Positions 9,301 through 18,531 of a stretch of DNA of 64,000 nt are shown piece by piece. Numbering within the stretch: the stretch's first letter is position 1; the number at the start of each line of letters is the position of its first letter. Location of the stretch: NCBI RefSeq assembly GCF_003050785.1, contig NZ_QAOH01000009.1, forward strand, positions 1 through 64,000, written 5' to 3'. The position numbers and the translations under genes are program-made. This DNA comes from Celeribacter persicus. Its GTDB lineage: Bacteria; Pseudomonadota; Alphaproteobacteria; Rhodobacterales; Rhodobacteraceae. Below the pieces are notes generated by a model that saw only the letters and a program-made list of their open reading frames with translations, did not search any database and was not told the DNA's origin.

Positions 9301-11912
9301 GCGGGTTCTCCTTCGAGTTCGCGTGTAGAGGCCGCCCGGCGATTTTGCAGGACGGTCACAAGGCCCAGGAGGATGAGCGCGGGAATGAACATGAGCTCTT
9401 TGGGAAGCTGTTTCGCAGGGGCCTGAACTGCCGAGATTTGCACCGGCTCGTCGCCGTAGAAATCAAAGCTCGACAATTGCTCCGACAAAGGCGTGCCAAA
9501 CATCGGTTCTTCCATGATTATCTGTTCGCCTGCCGGCATGAGCATGAGACCCAGTTCGTCAAGACGCGCCGCGCCACCTTCGGCCTCCGGCACGGTGAGG
9601 GCAAGATGCACTTCTTTCTCCTCAAGCGTGTCGAAATCGGGGCCTGTCACGACGATCCGCATCTGAGACTCCGCAGGGGCCTCGTTCAGGGCTTGTTCAA
9701 TCGCGGTCGGGGCAATGTCATGATAGGGGGGCTGGATCATGTTCATGAAAAATCCCGGACGGAACAGGATGAACGCCACGAGCAAAAGCGCAACCGTTTC
9801 CCAGATGCGCGATTTGGTGATATAGAAACCCATCGTTGCCGCCGTGAACACCAGAATGCCGATGGTCGCGATGATAAAGACGATGATGCCCTGAAGCCAT
9901 GTCACGTCGATCAGCAGAAGATCGGTGTTGAAGATGAACACGAAGGGCAGGGCCACGGTCCGCAAGCTATAGAAGAAGGCGGTGAAGCCCGTGCGGATCG
10001 CATCGCCGCCGGAGACCGCCGCCGCCGCGAAACTCGCAAGCCCCACAGGCGGTGTCACATCGGCCATGATCCCGAAGTAGAAGACGAAAAGGTGCACGGC
10101 GATCAGCGGCACGATGAGGCCGGATTGCGCACCAAGTTCCACAACCACGGACACCATGAGCGAGGACACCACGATATAGTTCGCCGTGGTCGGCAGACCC
10201 ATGCCGAGGATGAGCGAGAGGATCGCCACGAACAGCAACATGAGGATGAGATTGCCGCCGGAGAGAAACTCGACGAAATCCGCCATGACCTGACCGATGC
10301 CGGTGAGCGACACGGTGCCCACGATGATCCCGGCGGTGGCGGTGGCCAGACCGATGCCGATCATGTTGCGGGCGCCGTCGATCATGCCTTCGATGAGATC
10401 CATCAAGCCGTCCTTGAGGCGGGCCATGGCGTCGCCCTCACCCCGGAAGAAGGCTTTGAGCGGTTTTTGGGTCAGCAGAATGAAGAACAGAAGGAAAGTC
10501 GCCCAAAAGGCCGACAGGCCCGGCGATTTGCGTTCGATCATAAGGAAATAGACCAGCACGATGATCGGCATCAGGTAGTAAAGCCCGGCTTTCCAGAGCT
10601 TCGCCACGTCGGGAAGTTCTACGACCTCGGCATTCGGGTCGTCGGCTTCCAGTTCGTCGGCATCGGCGGCGAGCTTGATCAGCGCGATATAGATCAGAGC
10701 GAGCAGTACGGCGAGAATCCAACCGGAACCTTCAGGCACCATGGAGGTGATCAGACGCACGGGGAACTGGGTTGCGTAACACAACGCTCCGAACCCCGCG
10801 AAGAAAAGAAACATGCCCATGATCGTGCGCCAGAGCGACACGACCTTGTTGCCGATGGTCGGCATGTTGTTCTTCACCGCTTCGAGGTGAACGATATAGA
10901 CTAGAGCAATATATGAAATGATCGCGGGCACGAAGGCATGCTTGATCACTTCGAAATAGGAAATCCCGACATATTCCACCATGAGGAAGGCGGCGGCCCC
11001 CATCACGGGCGGCATGATCTGGCCGTTCACGGAAGAGGCCACCTCGACGGAACCGGCCTTCTCTGCGGAAAAGCCTACGCGTTTCATCAGCGGGATGGTG
11101 AATGTGCCTGTCGTGACCACGTTGGCGATGGAGGATCCGGAGATAAGACCCGTCGCGGCGGAGCCGACCACGGCGGCTTTTGCGGGGCCTCCGCGCAGAT
11201 GCCCGAGCGCGCCAAAGGCCATCTTGATGAAATAGTTGCCGGCGCCGGCCTTGTCGAGCAGGGCGCCGAACAGGACGAAGAGGAACACGAATTGCGTCGA
11301 GACGTTGAGCGCGATGCCGAACACGCCTTCTGTGGTGATCCACATATGCGACATGGCTTTGCGCAGGGACGCCCCTGCCCAACGGATCGAATCCGGTACG
11401 ACTTCGGACGCGCCAAAGAATACGTAGCCAAGGAACACGATGGCCAGAATGACCATCACGGGGCCGAGTGTGCGGTACGCTGCGATGAACAGAAAGGCGA
11501 GACCCGCAAGCGCGAAATAGGCATCGCTCGCATCCGCAAGCCCGCCATTCCCGACGATCTTGTTGTAGAAGAAATAGCCATACATGGCGAGGAACGCTCC
11601 GCCGAGGCCAAGTATCCAGTCATACCACGGGACGGATGTTTTCGACGCCGATTTGAACAGCGGATAGGACATGGCCGACAGGAAAATCGCAAAGGCGAGG
11701 TGGATTTGCCGCGCGTTGTTGATCATGTCGCCGGGCAGAACCTTGAGCCCGATGGGAGAGGCAAGGAGCACCTGGAAAACCGACCACAACAGCGCCACTG
11801 TCGCAATCGCCTTTCCCAATGTTCCCGGTACATTGCGCGCGCCGCTGTCGGACGCTGCCACCAGTTCCTGCAGCTCGGCTTCGTTCAAAGCCCGTTTTTC
11901 CGTGTCTGACAT
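9297..11912 (-). CDS. TAXI-type TRAP transporter fused permease (4TM/12TM)
   Basis: This 871-residue protein fuses DctQ-like and DctM-like membrane domains, as is typical of TAXI TRAP systems. Diagnostic stretches are GAGNYFIKMAFGALGHLRGG, KAAVVGSAATGLISGSSIAN, VNGQIMPPVMGAAAFLMVEY and MGLPTTANYIVVSSLM. DVTPPVGLASFAAAAVSGGD follows in the second repeat. After the last core helices there is a soluble C-terminal region of about 110 residues (roughly 740-845) and one more helix, matching the DUF3394 extension seen in some TAXI permeases. It lies between the TAXI receptor gene and usp on the same strand. Confidence 0.95.
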   Translation of the reverse strand: MSDTEKRALNEAELQELVAASDSGARNVPGTLGKAIATVALLWSVFQVLLASPIGLKVLPGDMINNARQIHLAFAIFLSAMSYPLFKSASKTSVPWYDWILGLGGAFLAMYGYFFYNKIVGNGGLADASDAYFALAGLAFLFIAAYRTLGPVMVILAIVFLGYVFFGASEVVPDSIRWAGASLRKAMSHMWITTEGVFGIALNVSTQFVFLFVLFGALLDKAGAGNYFIKMAFGALGHLRGGPAKAAVVGSAATGLISGSSIANVVTTGTFTIPLMKRVGFSAEKAGSVEVASSVNGQIMPPVMGAAAFLMVEYVGISYFEVIKHAFVPAIISYIALVYIVHLEAVKNNMPTIGNKVVSLWRTIMGMFLFFAGFGALCYATQFPVRLITSMVPEGSGWILAVLLALIYIALIKLAADADELEADDPNAEVVELPDVAKLWKAGLYYLMPIIVLVYFLMIERKSPGLSAFWATFLLFFILLTQKPLKAFFRGEGDAMARLKDGLMDLIEGMIDGARNMIGIGLATATAGIIVGTVSLTGIGQVMADFVEFLSGGNLILMLLFVAILSLILGMGLPTTANYIVVSSLMVSVVVELGAQSGLIVPLIAVHLFVFYFGIMADVTPPVGLASFAAAAVSGGDAIRTGFTAFFYSLRTVALPFVFIFNTDLLLIDVTWLQGIIVFIIATIGILVFTAATMGFYITKSRIWETVALLLVAFILFRPGFFMNMIQPPYHDIAPTAIEQALNEAPAESQMRIVVTGPDFDTLEEKEVHLALTVPEAEGGAARLDELGLMLMPAGEQIIMEEPMFGTPLSEQLSSFDFYGDEPVQISAVQAPAKQLPKELMFIPALILLGLVTVLQNRRAASTRELEGEPA

Positions 11913-11943
11913 TGGTCCCCATTGTCCCTTGTTTTTTTATGAG

Positions 11944-11974
11944 AAAAGGGCGGCACTCTACGCGCCGCCCAAAA
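11944..11974 (-). terminator. Hairpin between TAXI receptor and permease genes
   Basis: On the reverse strand GGGCGGC pairs with GCCGCCC (11948-11970) and is followed by TTTT, an intrinsic-terminator shape inside the operon. Partial termination or 3'-end protection here would yield more receptor mRNA than permease mRNA, a common arrangement for binding-protein transporters. Confidence 0.6.
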
Positions 11975-11987
11975 GGTCAGAGGTGGA

Positions 11988-12953
11988 TTATTCCATCCAG
12001 CCTTTTTCTTTGTAGTACTTCACGGCACCGGGATGAAGCGGCGCGGAGAGACCGTCCTTGATCATCTCTTCCGGTTTCAGGTTGGCGAAGGCCGGATGCA
12101 GGCCTTTGAAGTCTTCGAAGTTTTCAAAGACAGCCGAGACAACGGCATAGACGGCATCTTCGGACACATCGGCGGAGGTCACGATGGTCGCGCCGACACC
12201 GAAGGTCTGCACGTCTTCGTCATTGCCGCGGTACATGCCGCCCGGAATGGTCGCGGTGCGGTAGTAGGGGTTGTCGGCTACCAGTTCGTCGATGGCCGGA
12301 CCGGCCACCTCAACGAGCACGGAGTCACAGGCGGTGGTGGCCTCCTGGATGGAACCCGACGGGTGACCCACGGTGTAGACCATGGCGTCGATCTGGTTGT
12401 CGCAAAGCGCTGCGGATTGTTCGGCCGGTTTCAGCTCGGTCGCCAGAGCGAAATCGTCGGTGGTCCAGCCGAGCTTTTCCATCACGACTTCCATCGTGGC
12501 GCGTTGACCGGAGCCGGGGTTGCCGATGTTCATGCGCTTGCCTTTGAGGTCTTCAAAGGTTTTCACGCCGGAATCCGCGCGGGCGACGACGGTGAAGGGT
12601 TCCGGGTGGACGGAGAACACGGAACGCAGGCCTGCGAACGGCGCGCCTTCGAACTGCACGACGCCGTTATAGGCGTTGTATTGGATGTCGGACTGGGCAA
12701 CGCCGAATTCCAGCTCGCCTTCCTTGATCGTGTTGACGTTGTAAACAGACCCGCCGGTGGATTCGACCGAGCAACGCACGCCGGTTTCCTTGCGGTTCTT
12801 GTTGACCAGACGACAGATCGCGCCGCCGGTCGGATAATACACGCCGGTCACACCGCCGGTGCCGATGGTGATGAACTCTTCAGCCATCGCAGAGCCCGCG
12901 ATCATGGCGGAGGCGGCAGCAGCGGCGAGGCCGAGTTTCATGTGTTTGGTCAT
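11988..12953 (-). CDS. TAXI family TRAP solute-binding protein
   Basis: This 321-residue periplasmic receptor has a signal peptide ending in SAMAEE and the TAXI signature [20 protein letters not shown]. Other family motifs are [39 protein letters not shown] and [17 protein letters not shown]. Known members bind glutamate or other small carboxylates; the ligand here is unknown. The neighbouring aminotransferase and BKACE suggest an amino acid or amine-derived acid. Residue 5 (MKLG) is an alternative start. It is the first gene of the TAXI-permease-usp operon. Confidence 0.94.
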   Translation of the reverse strand: MTKHMKLGLAAAAASAMIAGSAMAEEFITIGTGGVTGVYYPTGGAICRLVNKNRKETGVRCSVESTGGSVYNVNTIKEGELEFGVAQSDIQYNAYNGVVQFEGAPFAGLRSVFSVHPEPFTVVARADSGVKTFEDLKGKRMNIGNPGSGQRATMEVVMEKLGWTTDDFALATELKPAEQSAALCDNQIDAMVYTVGHPSGSIQEATTACDSVLVEVAGPAIDELVADNPYYRTATIPGGMYRGNDEDVQTFGVGATIVTSADVSEDAVYAVVSAVFENFEDFKGLHPAFANLKPEEMIKDGLSAPLHPGAVKYYKEKGWME

Positions 12954-12998
12954 AGGTGACTCCCCTTAGTGGTTTTTGGTCATCCTGAGGCATGCGCC

Positions 12999-13880
12999 TC
13001 ACAGATCGACCACTTCTCCAAGCGCTCTGTTGTGGCGCTCGATCTCTGATATGCGTTCGACAACGTCCGGTCCGGCATGTTGCGCAAGCATGGCCATCAG
13101 TATTTCAAGAAAAAATACCGTGGTGGTGTAAGTGTTAAAAAAGTTCGGAGTTTCCCCTGGAATGATGACGGAAGTGTTGGCGTGACGCAATGCGGGGGAA
13201 GCATAGCCATCCGTGATCACCGTGACATGTACCCCCTGACGCCGGGCGATTTCGGCGGCGTTGACCGATACCCGAGCAGAGGGCGACATGGTGATGACCA
13301 ACATGGCGTCCCGTTCGTCCATCTCGCTCAGGGCGGAACCGTAGGACGCCCCCATGCGCCCGGCAAGCCGCCATTTTTCGCCAAGAAAATTCGCCATGTA
13401 CCCGGCGTATTCCGCTATCCCCGTAGAACCCAATGCACCCACAATCAGCACACGGCGCGCCTTGTGCAACACTTCGACCAGATCGGCAAGACGCACGGGA
13501 TCGAGTCCCCGCACAAGCTCATCGAGATTGTGCTGGGCGGTTTCCAGAGAGCGCATGAGAAGCCGTTCCGACGGGCCTTGCTGATTTTCCCTGAGGTCCT
13601 TGGCGCGTGTGGCGAAGGTCGAAACCTTGAGGGAAAGCTGAGTGCGCACGGCTTCGCGCAGGGTTTCAAATGTTTCAAACCCCAGAGCGCGGGCAAGACG
13701 GCTAAAGGTCGCCGGGGCGATTCGCGCCTCCTGTGCGAGGGCCCGAAGCGAACGCGTCGCCACATCGAGCGGATTTTCGACAAGATAATCCCCGGCCTCG
13801 CGCAGGCGCGGGCTCAGATCGGCGTAATGTTCCGCCAGCCTTTGCTGATAACTTGCCGACAATCGGAATATCCCGTGCAT
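12999..13880 (-). CDS. RpiR/MurR-family transcriptional regulator
   Basis: This 293-residue protein has an N-terminal HTH_6 domain (about 1-80; SLRALAQEARIAPATFSRLARALG is the recognition region) and a C-terminal SIS domain. The SIS part includes RVLIVGALGSTGIAEYAGYM, AMLVITMSPSARVSVNAAEI and VTVITDGYASPALRHA. SIS domains bind phosphosugars or other small effectors. The start at 13880 keeps the gene clear of the divergent aminotransferase; in-frame ATGs at 13937 and 13949 are alternatives. Its position between the TAXI operon and the aminotransferase/BKACE genes makes it the likely regulator of both. Confidence 0.88.
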   Translation of the reverse strand: MHGIFRLSASYQQRLAEHYADLSPRLREAGDYLVENPLDVATRSLRALAQEARIAPATFSRLARALGFETFETLREAVRTQLSLKVSTFATRAKDLRENQQGPSERLLMRSLETAQHNLDELVRGLDPVRLADLVEVLHKARRVLIVGALGSTGIAEYAGYMANFLGEKWRLAGRMGASYGSALSEMDERDAMLVITMSPSARVSVNAAEIARRQGVHVTVITDGYASPALRHANTSVIIPGETPNFFNTYTTTVFFLEILMAMLAQHAGPDVVERISEIERHNRALGEVVDL

Positions 13881-13899
13881 TTGATGTGGTTCCCGGACT

Positions 13900-13917
13900 G
13901 TTTCAATTGTTTCAATT
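13900..13917. promoter_or_regulatory. Tandem GTTTCAATT repeat, putative RpiR-type operator
   Basis: GTTTCAATT occurs twice without spacing in the 117-base divergent gap between the regulator start (13880) and the aminotransferase start (13998). This is where an autoregulated divergent operator would be expected. Assignment to the adjacent RpiR protein is inference. Confidence 0.45.
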
Positions 13918-13997
13918 ATTGTCAACTCCCGAACCATGTGTTTCACCATTCCGAATGAGCCTGTTTCAAGCGGCCTCTTCTCACCCGGAGTACAGAT

Positions 13998-15320
13998 ATG
14001 ACGCATGTTTTCTACCGCAATTCCCGAACCACGCCGCCGAAGGCCATCCGTGGTGAGGGGGCTTATATTTATGACAGCACCGGCAAGCGTTATCTGGACG
14101 GGTCCGGCGGCGCGGCGGTCTCCTGTCTCGGGCATTCCGATCCCGATGTCATTGCGGCGGTGCAGGCGCAGGTCGAAACGCTTGAGTTCGCTCATACCGG
14201 CTTTTTCACCTCAGAGCCTGCCGAAGCTCTGGCGGAGCGCCTGATTGCCCATGCCCCCGAAGGGCTTGATAAGGTCTATTTCGTTTCTGGTGGCTCGGAG
14301 GCGGTGGAAACCGCGCTCAAAATGGCGCGGCAGTATTTCGTGGAGACCGGAGAGCCACAACGCACGTGTTTCATTTCAAGGCGCCAAAGCTATCACGGCA
14401 ACACCTTGGGCGCGCTCGCGGCTGGTGGCAATGTCTGGCGCAAGGCGCAATTCGCGCCGCTTCTCGCGGAGACTTCCCATATTGCGCCTTGTTACGCTTA
14501 TCGTGGCCAGGAGGAGGGAGAGAGTCAGGAGAGCTATGGTCACCGTGTTGCCAATGAGTTAGAGGCGGAGCTATTGCGTGTGGGGCCGGAGACCGTGATT
14601 GCCTTTATCGCGGAGCCTGTCGTGGGGGCGACGCTGGGGGCTGTGCCTGCCGTGCCCGGCTATTTCAAGCGCATCCGGGAGATTTGCGATCGCTATGGTG
14701 TACTTCTGATCCTCGATGAGGTGATGTGCGGCATGGGGCGCACGGGTACGCTCTTTGCCTGTGAACAGGACGGCGTGGCCCCCGACATCATCACCATCGC
14801 CAAGGGGCTTGGTGCGGGCTATCAGCCGATCGGCGCTACCCTGTGTTCCGCGCACATTCACGAGGCTTTTGCGCAAGGCTCCGGCTTTTTCCAGCATGGC
14901 CACACTTATATCGGCCACCCGGTCGCCTGTGCGGCAGGTGATGCCGTCGTGGCGAAACTCACCGATGGGGGGCACGTCGAGCGGGCGGCCCGGATGGGTG
15001 AAAAGCTCGATCATGCATTGCGCGCAGCTTTTGAGGATCATCCTCATATTGGCGATATTCGTGGGCGTGGCATGTTCCGCGGGTTGGAAATCGTCGCGGA
15101 TCGCGCCAGCAAAACGCCCTTCGATCCGGCTCTCGGGATCAACAAAAAGGTGAAGGCCGCGGCATTCGAAGCCGGGCTGATCTGTTATCCTATGGGGGGG
15201 ACGGTGGACGGGCAACGTGGGGATCATGTGCTCCTTGCTCCGCCTTTCATCCTGTCCGAGGATCAGATTGGAGAGTTGGTCGAGAAACTGGGCACGGCAT
15301 TCGCCACGGTGCTTTCATGA
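13998..15320 (+). CDS. Class III PLP-dependent aminotransferase
   Basis: This 440-residue enzyme transfers an amino group from an omega- or beta-amino compound to a 2-oxo acid. PLP residues are visible: VSGGSEAVETALKMA near 97, Asp240 in LLILDEVMCGMGRTG, and the Schiff-base Lys269 in IITIAKGLGAGYQPIGA. GGAG precedes the ATG by 9 bases. The stop overlaps the start of the BKACE gene by four bases, so the two enzymes are probably made together. The pairing suggests that the aminotransferase yields a beta-keto acid for the next enzyme. The exact substrate is not readable. Confidence 0.9.
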   Translation: MTHVFYRNSRTTPPKAIRGEGAYIYDSTGKRYLDGSGGAAVSCLGHSDPDVIAAVQAQVETLEFAHTGFFTSEPAEALAERLIAHAPEGLDKVYFVSGGSEAVETALKMARQYFVETGEPQRTCFISRRQSYHGNTLGALAAGGNVWRKAQFAPLLAETSHIAPCYAYRGQEEGESQESYGHRVANELEAELLRVGPETVIAFIAEPVVGATLGAVPAVPGYFKRIREICDRYGVLLILDEVMCGMGRTGTLFACEQDGVAPDIITIAKGLGAGYQPIGATLCSAHIHEAFAQGSGFFQHGHTYIGHPVACAAGDAVVAKLTDGGHVERAARMGEKLDHALRAAFEDHPHIGDIRGRGMFRGLEIVADRASKTPFDPALGINKKVKAAAFEAGLICYPMGGTVDGQRGDHVLLAPPFILSEDQIGELVEKLGTAFATVLS

Positions 15321-16099
15321 CGGCGCTTCCCCGCATCATGGCGGCCCCGAACGGGGCCACGAAAACCAAGACCGATCATCCGGCTTTGCCGATGACGCTT
15401 GAGGAGGTGACGCAGTGCGCGCGTGCCTGTCAGGTGGCAGGGGCGGATGGGTTGCATTTTCATCTTCGCACGCCTGAGGGGATACATCTGCTCGACAGCG
15501 GTGCTTATAGAGAGGCTTTGGCACATCTTTCCTCTGAAGTACCCGGTCTGGCGCTTCAGATCACCACCGAGGCCGCCGGAATCTATCTCCCGCCGCACCA
15601 ACGCCACGTAGCCCTGCATTCTGGCGCATCTCTTGTTTCGGTATCCGTCCGCGAAATGCTCCGTGATGGCGAGGAGGTTACAGCGCGTTTTTATCGTGAC
15701 TGTGTTGAGGCGGGCATTCAGGTGCAGCATATCTGTTATGGGCGCGACGATGCCGAAGCCTTGGCACGCGTTCTGCCTGTCGAAATGTTCCAGAACCCGG
15801 CCCTGCAACTTCTGTTTGTTCTGGGGCGCTACACGGCGGGTCAAACCTCTTCGCCAGAGATGCTTGCCCCTTTCACCGATTGGATGCAGGCGATGCAGAT
15901 CGCGCCCGACTGGGCGGTTTGCGCCTTTGGTCAGGGGGAGACCAAAGCCCTGACCGCTGCTGCGGCGCTGGGCGGCAAGATGCGCGTGGGTTTCGAAAAT
16001 TCCCTTACCCATGCCGATGGTCAACTGGCAAAGGACAATGCCGAGCGTGTTGAGGCGCTGATCAGAGCTTTGAAGCATGCAGAAAAGGCGTTGGCGTGA
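15317..16099 (+). CDS. Beta-keto acid cleavage enzyme (BKACE, DUF849)
   Basis: This 260-residue TIM-barrel enzyme belongs to the family of 3-keto-5-aminohexanoate cleavage enzyme (Kce). The family condenses a beta-keto acid with acetyl-CoA to give acetoacetate and a new acyl-CoA. Diagnostic parts are MAAPNGATKTKTDHPALP (7-24), the metal-binding HFHLR with His47 and His49, and the C-terminal VGFENSLTHADGQLAKDNAE. It is somewhat shorter than usual (about 270-310). It is translationally coupled to the aminotransferase, so the substrate is probably the transamination product of an imported beta-amino acid. Confidence 0.87.
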   Translation: MTALPRIMAAPNGATKTKTDHPALPMTLEEVTQCARACQVAGADGLHFHLRTPEGIHLLDSGAYREALAHLSSEVPGLALQITTEAAGIYLPPHQRHVALHSGASLVSVSVREMLRDGEEVTARFYRDCVEAGIQVQHICYGRDDAEALARVLPVEMFQNPALQLLFVLGRYTAGQTSSPEMLAPFTDWMQAMQIAPDWAVCAFGQGETKALTAAAALGGKMRVGFENSLTHADGQLAKDNAERVEALIRALKHAEKALA

Positions 16100-16308
16100 C
16101 CCTAGTGGTTCAGGAGCAGCGGCCTGAGAGGTCAGAATTGGACCGACAACGTTCGGGGAAGGTCAGACAAGTGCTCTCTGCTTCCGTCATCTTTTGCAGA
16201 TGAGGTCTGAGGCTGGATTTTTGGGGGGACAGATATTAGAGACATGTAGCACTGCTGATGCCAGGCCATCAGGTCTGTGTCTTTGCCGTGCGCGACGAGA
16301 GGATGGTG

Positions 16309-17145
16309 ATGTCAACATTATTGCATTTCCCAACCCCGCCACGCGCAACCGGCTTTATCGTGACGATCTATGGCGATGCCGTTGAGCCGCGCGGGGGCGT
16401 TCTCTGGATGGGAACGCTTGTCGAAGCCTGTGCCGAGCAGGGGATCAGCGAAAGTCTGGTGCGCACGGCTGTCTCCCGTCTCGTGACTGCCGGCAAGCTT
16501 GTGGGGGAGCGGATTGGTCGCAAAAGCTATTACCGTTTGACCGAAGCGGCGAGAAGCGAATTTCAGGAGGCGGCGCGCGTTCTGTATCTTCCGCCGGTTG
16601 AACCGACCGGCTGGCGGGTCTGTCTCAAGGCCCCGGCGCATTTGCCTGCGGGCTGGGTCGCGTTCGGGGAGGGCGTGGCGGTCGCGCCGGATCGTCAGGA
16701 CGTCGCGCCCGTTTCGGGGCCTGTGTTGTCCGGTTTCGTTTTGTCCGGGGCAGAAGAACTTGCCGGGGTTATGGCGCAGCATTGGGATTTTGCGCCGATC
16801 ATGGCGCGATACGATATTTTCCTCGAAATGTTTTCTGGTCTTAGCGACAAGCTCGCACAAAAGGCCCCCTTGAGCGGGGCGGCTGCCTTGGCTCTTCGCT
16901 TGCGGCTGGTGCATCACTATCGCCTTGCTGCACTGGCCGATCCTCGCCTGCCGAAAAGCGCCTGGCCTGCGAATTGGCCCGCACCGGAGGCGCGCAGGAT
17001 TTTTGTGGAAAGTTACCTTGCCCTCGCAGAGGCGGCCGATCGGCACATCGGTCGGTCGTTCCACGATTCGGAGGGAACCTTGCCGGACGAAACTCCGGCA
17101 ACCCGTCAGAGACTTTCCAGTCTGACAGCGGAAGCGGGACGATAA
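16309..17145 (+). CDS. paaX: Phenylacetate operon repressor PaaX
   Basis: This 278-residue winged-helix regulator of the PaaX family responds to phenylacetyl-CoA in characterised bacteria. The N-terminal DNA-binding part contains ATGFIVTIYGDAVEPRGGVL and ISESLVRTAVSRLVTAGKL; the PaaX C-terminal domain includes RYDIFLEMF. I chose the ATG at 16309 (AGAGGA 9 bases upstream). It precedes the paaJ-paaABCDE operon on the same strand, separated by 165 bases that hold a large inverted repeat. A second regulator, PaaR, is also present in the island. Confidence 0.88.
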   Translation: MSTLLHFPTPPRATGFIVTIYGDAVEPRGGVLWMGTLVEACAEQGISESLVRTAVSRLVTAGKLVGERIGRKSYYRLTEAARSEFQEAARVLYLPPVEPTGWRVCLKAPAHLPAGWVAFGEGVAVAPDRQDVAPVSGPVLSGFVLSGAEELAGVMAQHWDFAPIMARYDIFLEMFSGLSDKLAQKAPLSGAAALALRLRLVHHYRLAALADPRLPKSAWPANWPAPEARRIFVESYLALAEAADRHIGRSFHDSEGTLPDETPATRQRLSSLTAEAGR

Positions 17146-17188
17146 CTCACGAAAAAACGAATAAATACAGAGACCTTTGAGTGCCGCT

Positions 17189-17239
17189 CCAAAACATCAC
17201 ACAAAAAAATAAAATACGCATTGCGGTGTGATGTTTTGG
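17189..17239. promoter_or_regulatory. 14-base inverted repeat upstream of paaJ, candidate PaaX operator
   Basis: CCAAAACATCACAC (17189-17202) and its exact complement GTGTGATGTTTTGG (17226-17239) are separated by an AT-rich 23-base spacer. The right arm overlaps the spacer of the predicted promoter. The TGTGAT core resembles the TRTGATTCG consensus I recall for E. coli PaaX. A terminator is unlikely because no T-tract follows. Confidence 0.55.
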
Positions 17240-17249
17240 TGCTATAGTT
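17221..17249 (+). promoter_or_regulatory. Predicted sigma-70 promoter of the paaJ-paaABCDEZY operon
   Basis: TTGCGG (17221-17226) and TATAGT (17244-17249) are separated by exactly 17 bases. The promoter lies about 60 bases upstream of the paaJ start and is overlapped by both the long inverted repeat and the PaaR-like site. Confidence 0.55.
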
Positions 17250-17261
17250 CGACCAATCGGT
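17248..17261. promoter_or_regulatory. PaaR-type operator, weaker copy
   Basis: TTCGAC-CA-ATCGGT aligns with the palindrome ACCGACTGGTCGGT at 28495-28508 and with the TetR-type PaaR consensus ACCGACCGGTCGGT. It directly follows the -10 element of the paaJ promoter, a position suited to repression. Confidence 0.5.
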
Positions 17262-17310
17262 CAGCGAATTAAAGAAGACCGGCCCCACGCATGAATTCTG
17301 GGAGGAGAGA

Positions 17311-18516
17311 ATGGCGGAGGCTTTTATCTGCGATGCGGTGCGCACACCGATTGGGCGTTATGGCGGTGCCCTGTCCCAAGTGCGCGCAGATGACCTCGCG
17401 GCGGTACCGCTCGAAGCATTGAAGGCGCGCAACGTCAGCGTCGACTGGGATGCTGTCGATGATGTTATTCTTGGCTGCGCCAATCAGGCAGGTGAGGACA
17501 ATCGCAACGTTGCGCGGATGGCTGTGCTGCTCGCGGGATTGCCGGAAACCGTGCCGGGCACGACGGTGAACCGCTTGTGTGGCTCGGGGATGGATGCCAT
17601 TGGGCTTGCCGCGCGGACGATCCGGGCGGGTGATGCCGACCTGATGATTGCCGGGGGCGTCGAAAGCATGTCGCGCGCTCCGTTCGTGATGGCAAAGGCG
17701 ACGTCCGCTTTTTCGCGAAACGCCGAGATATACGATACAACCATCGGGTGGCGCTTTAAAAACCCGAAGCTCGACCGGGAATTCGGGACGCATTCGATGC
17801 CGGAAACGGCGGATAACGTGGCTGAGGATTACAATATTTCGCGCGAGGATCAGGACAGGTTCGCCGTCGAGAGCCAGCGTCGCTGGGAAGTTGCCCAGAA
17901 GGCAGGAATCTTCGCGGAGGAGATCGTCCCCGTGACCATCCCGCAGCGCAAGGGCGACCCGATCATTGTGGATACGGATGAGCATCCGCGTCCGGGGACC
18001 ACGGCGGACAAGCTTGCCAAGCTACGCGGTGTGAACGGGCCCGAACTGACGGTGACGGCAGGCAATGCTTCCGGCGTCAATGACGGTGCGGCAGGGGTGA
18101 TTGTTGCCTCTGAGGCCATGGCCAAAGCTCAGGGTCTGACGCCGAAGGCGAGGATCGTCGCAATGGCAGCCGCAGGCGTTGCGCCGCGGATCATGGGTGT
18201 CGGACCGGTACCAGCCACGCGCAAAGTGCTGGCGCGGGCAGGATTGGAGCTGGCCGATATGGATGTGATCGAACTCAATGAGGCCTTTGCGGCGCAATCG
18301 CTTGCGGTTCTGCGCGATCTCGGGCTGCCGGATGACGCGGCCCATGTGAATGCCAATGGGGGCGCGATTGCGATGGGGCATCCGCTTGGCATGTCGGGCG
18401 CGCGACTGGTGTTGCACGCCTCCAATCAATTGCAGCGCACGGGCGGGCGTTATGCGCTTTGTACCATGTGCGTGGGTGTCGGTCAGGGGATCGCACTTAT
18501 TCTGGAACGGGTCTGA
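17311..18516 (+). CDS. paaJ: 3-oxoadipyl-CoA/3-oxo-5,6-dehydrosuberyl-CoA thiolase
   Basis: This 401-residue thiolase performs the two CoA-dependent cleavages of phenylacetate degradation, releasing acetyl-CoA and succinyl-CoA. The nucleophile Cys90 is in [16 protein letters not shown]. The C-terminal catalytic pair is seen in [19 protein letters not shown] (His) and [10 protein letters not shown] (Cys). Its length and [18 protein letters not shown] match the PcaF/PaaJ subgroup. It opens the operon with paaA 15 bases downstream, which supports PaaJ over a general acetyl-CoA acetyltransferase. Confidence 0.9.
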   Translation: MAEAFICDAVRTPIGRYGGALSQVRADDLAAVPLEALKARNVSVDWDAVDDVILGCANQAGEDNRNVARMAVLLAGLPETVPGTTVNRLCGSGMDAIGLAARTIRAGDADLMIAGGVESMSRAPFVMAKATSAFSRNAEIYDTTIGWRFKNPKLDREFGTHSMPETADNVAEDYNISREDQDRFAVESQRRWEVAQKAGIFAEEIVPVTIPQRKGDPIIVDTDEHPRPGTTADKLAKLRGVNGPELTVTAGNASGVNDGAAGVIVASEAMAKAQGLTPKARIVAMAAAGVAPRIMGVGPVPATRKVLARAGLELADMDVIELNEAFAAQSLAVLRDLGLPDDAAHVNANGGAIAMGHPLGMSGARLVLHASNQLQRTGGRYALCTMCVGVGQGIALILERV

Positions 18517-18531
18517 ACAAGGAGGTCGGCC

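Noticed and set aside
9345-10904. 519-codon plus-strand frame opposite the TAXI permease gene
   Set aside because: Its translation is a His/Asp/Glu/Arg-rich low-complexity shadow of membrane helices.
17189-17239. Terminator of paaX
   Set aside because: The stem would be long enough, but the loop is 23 bases and no T-tract follows; overlap with a promoter argues for an operator.
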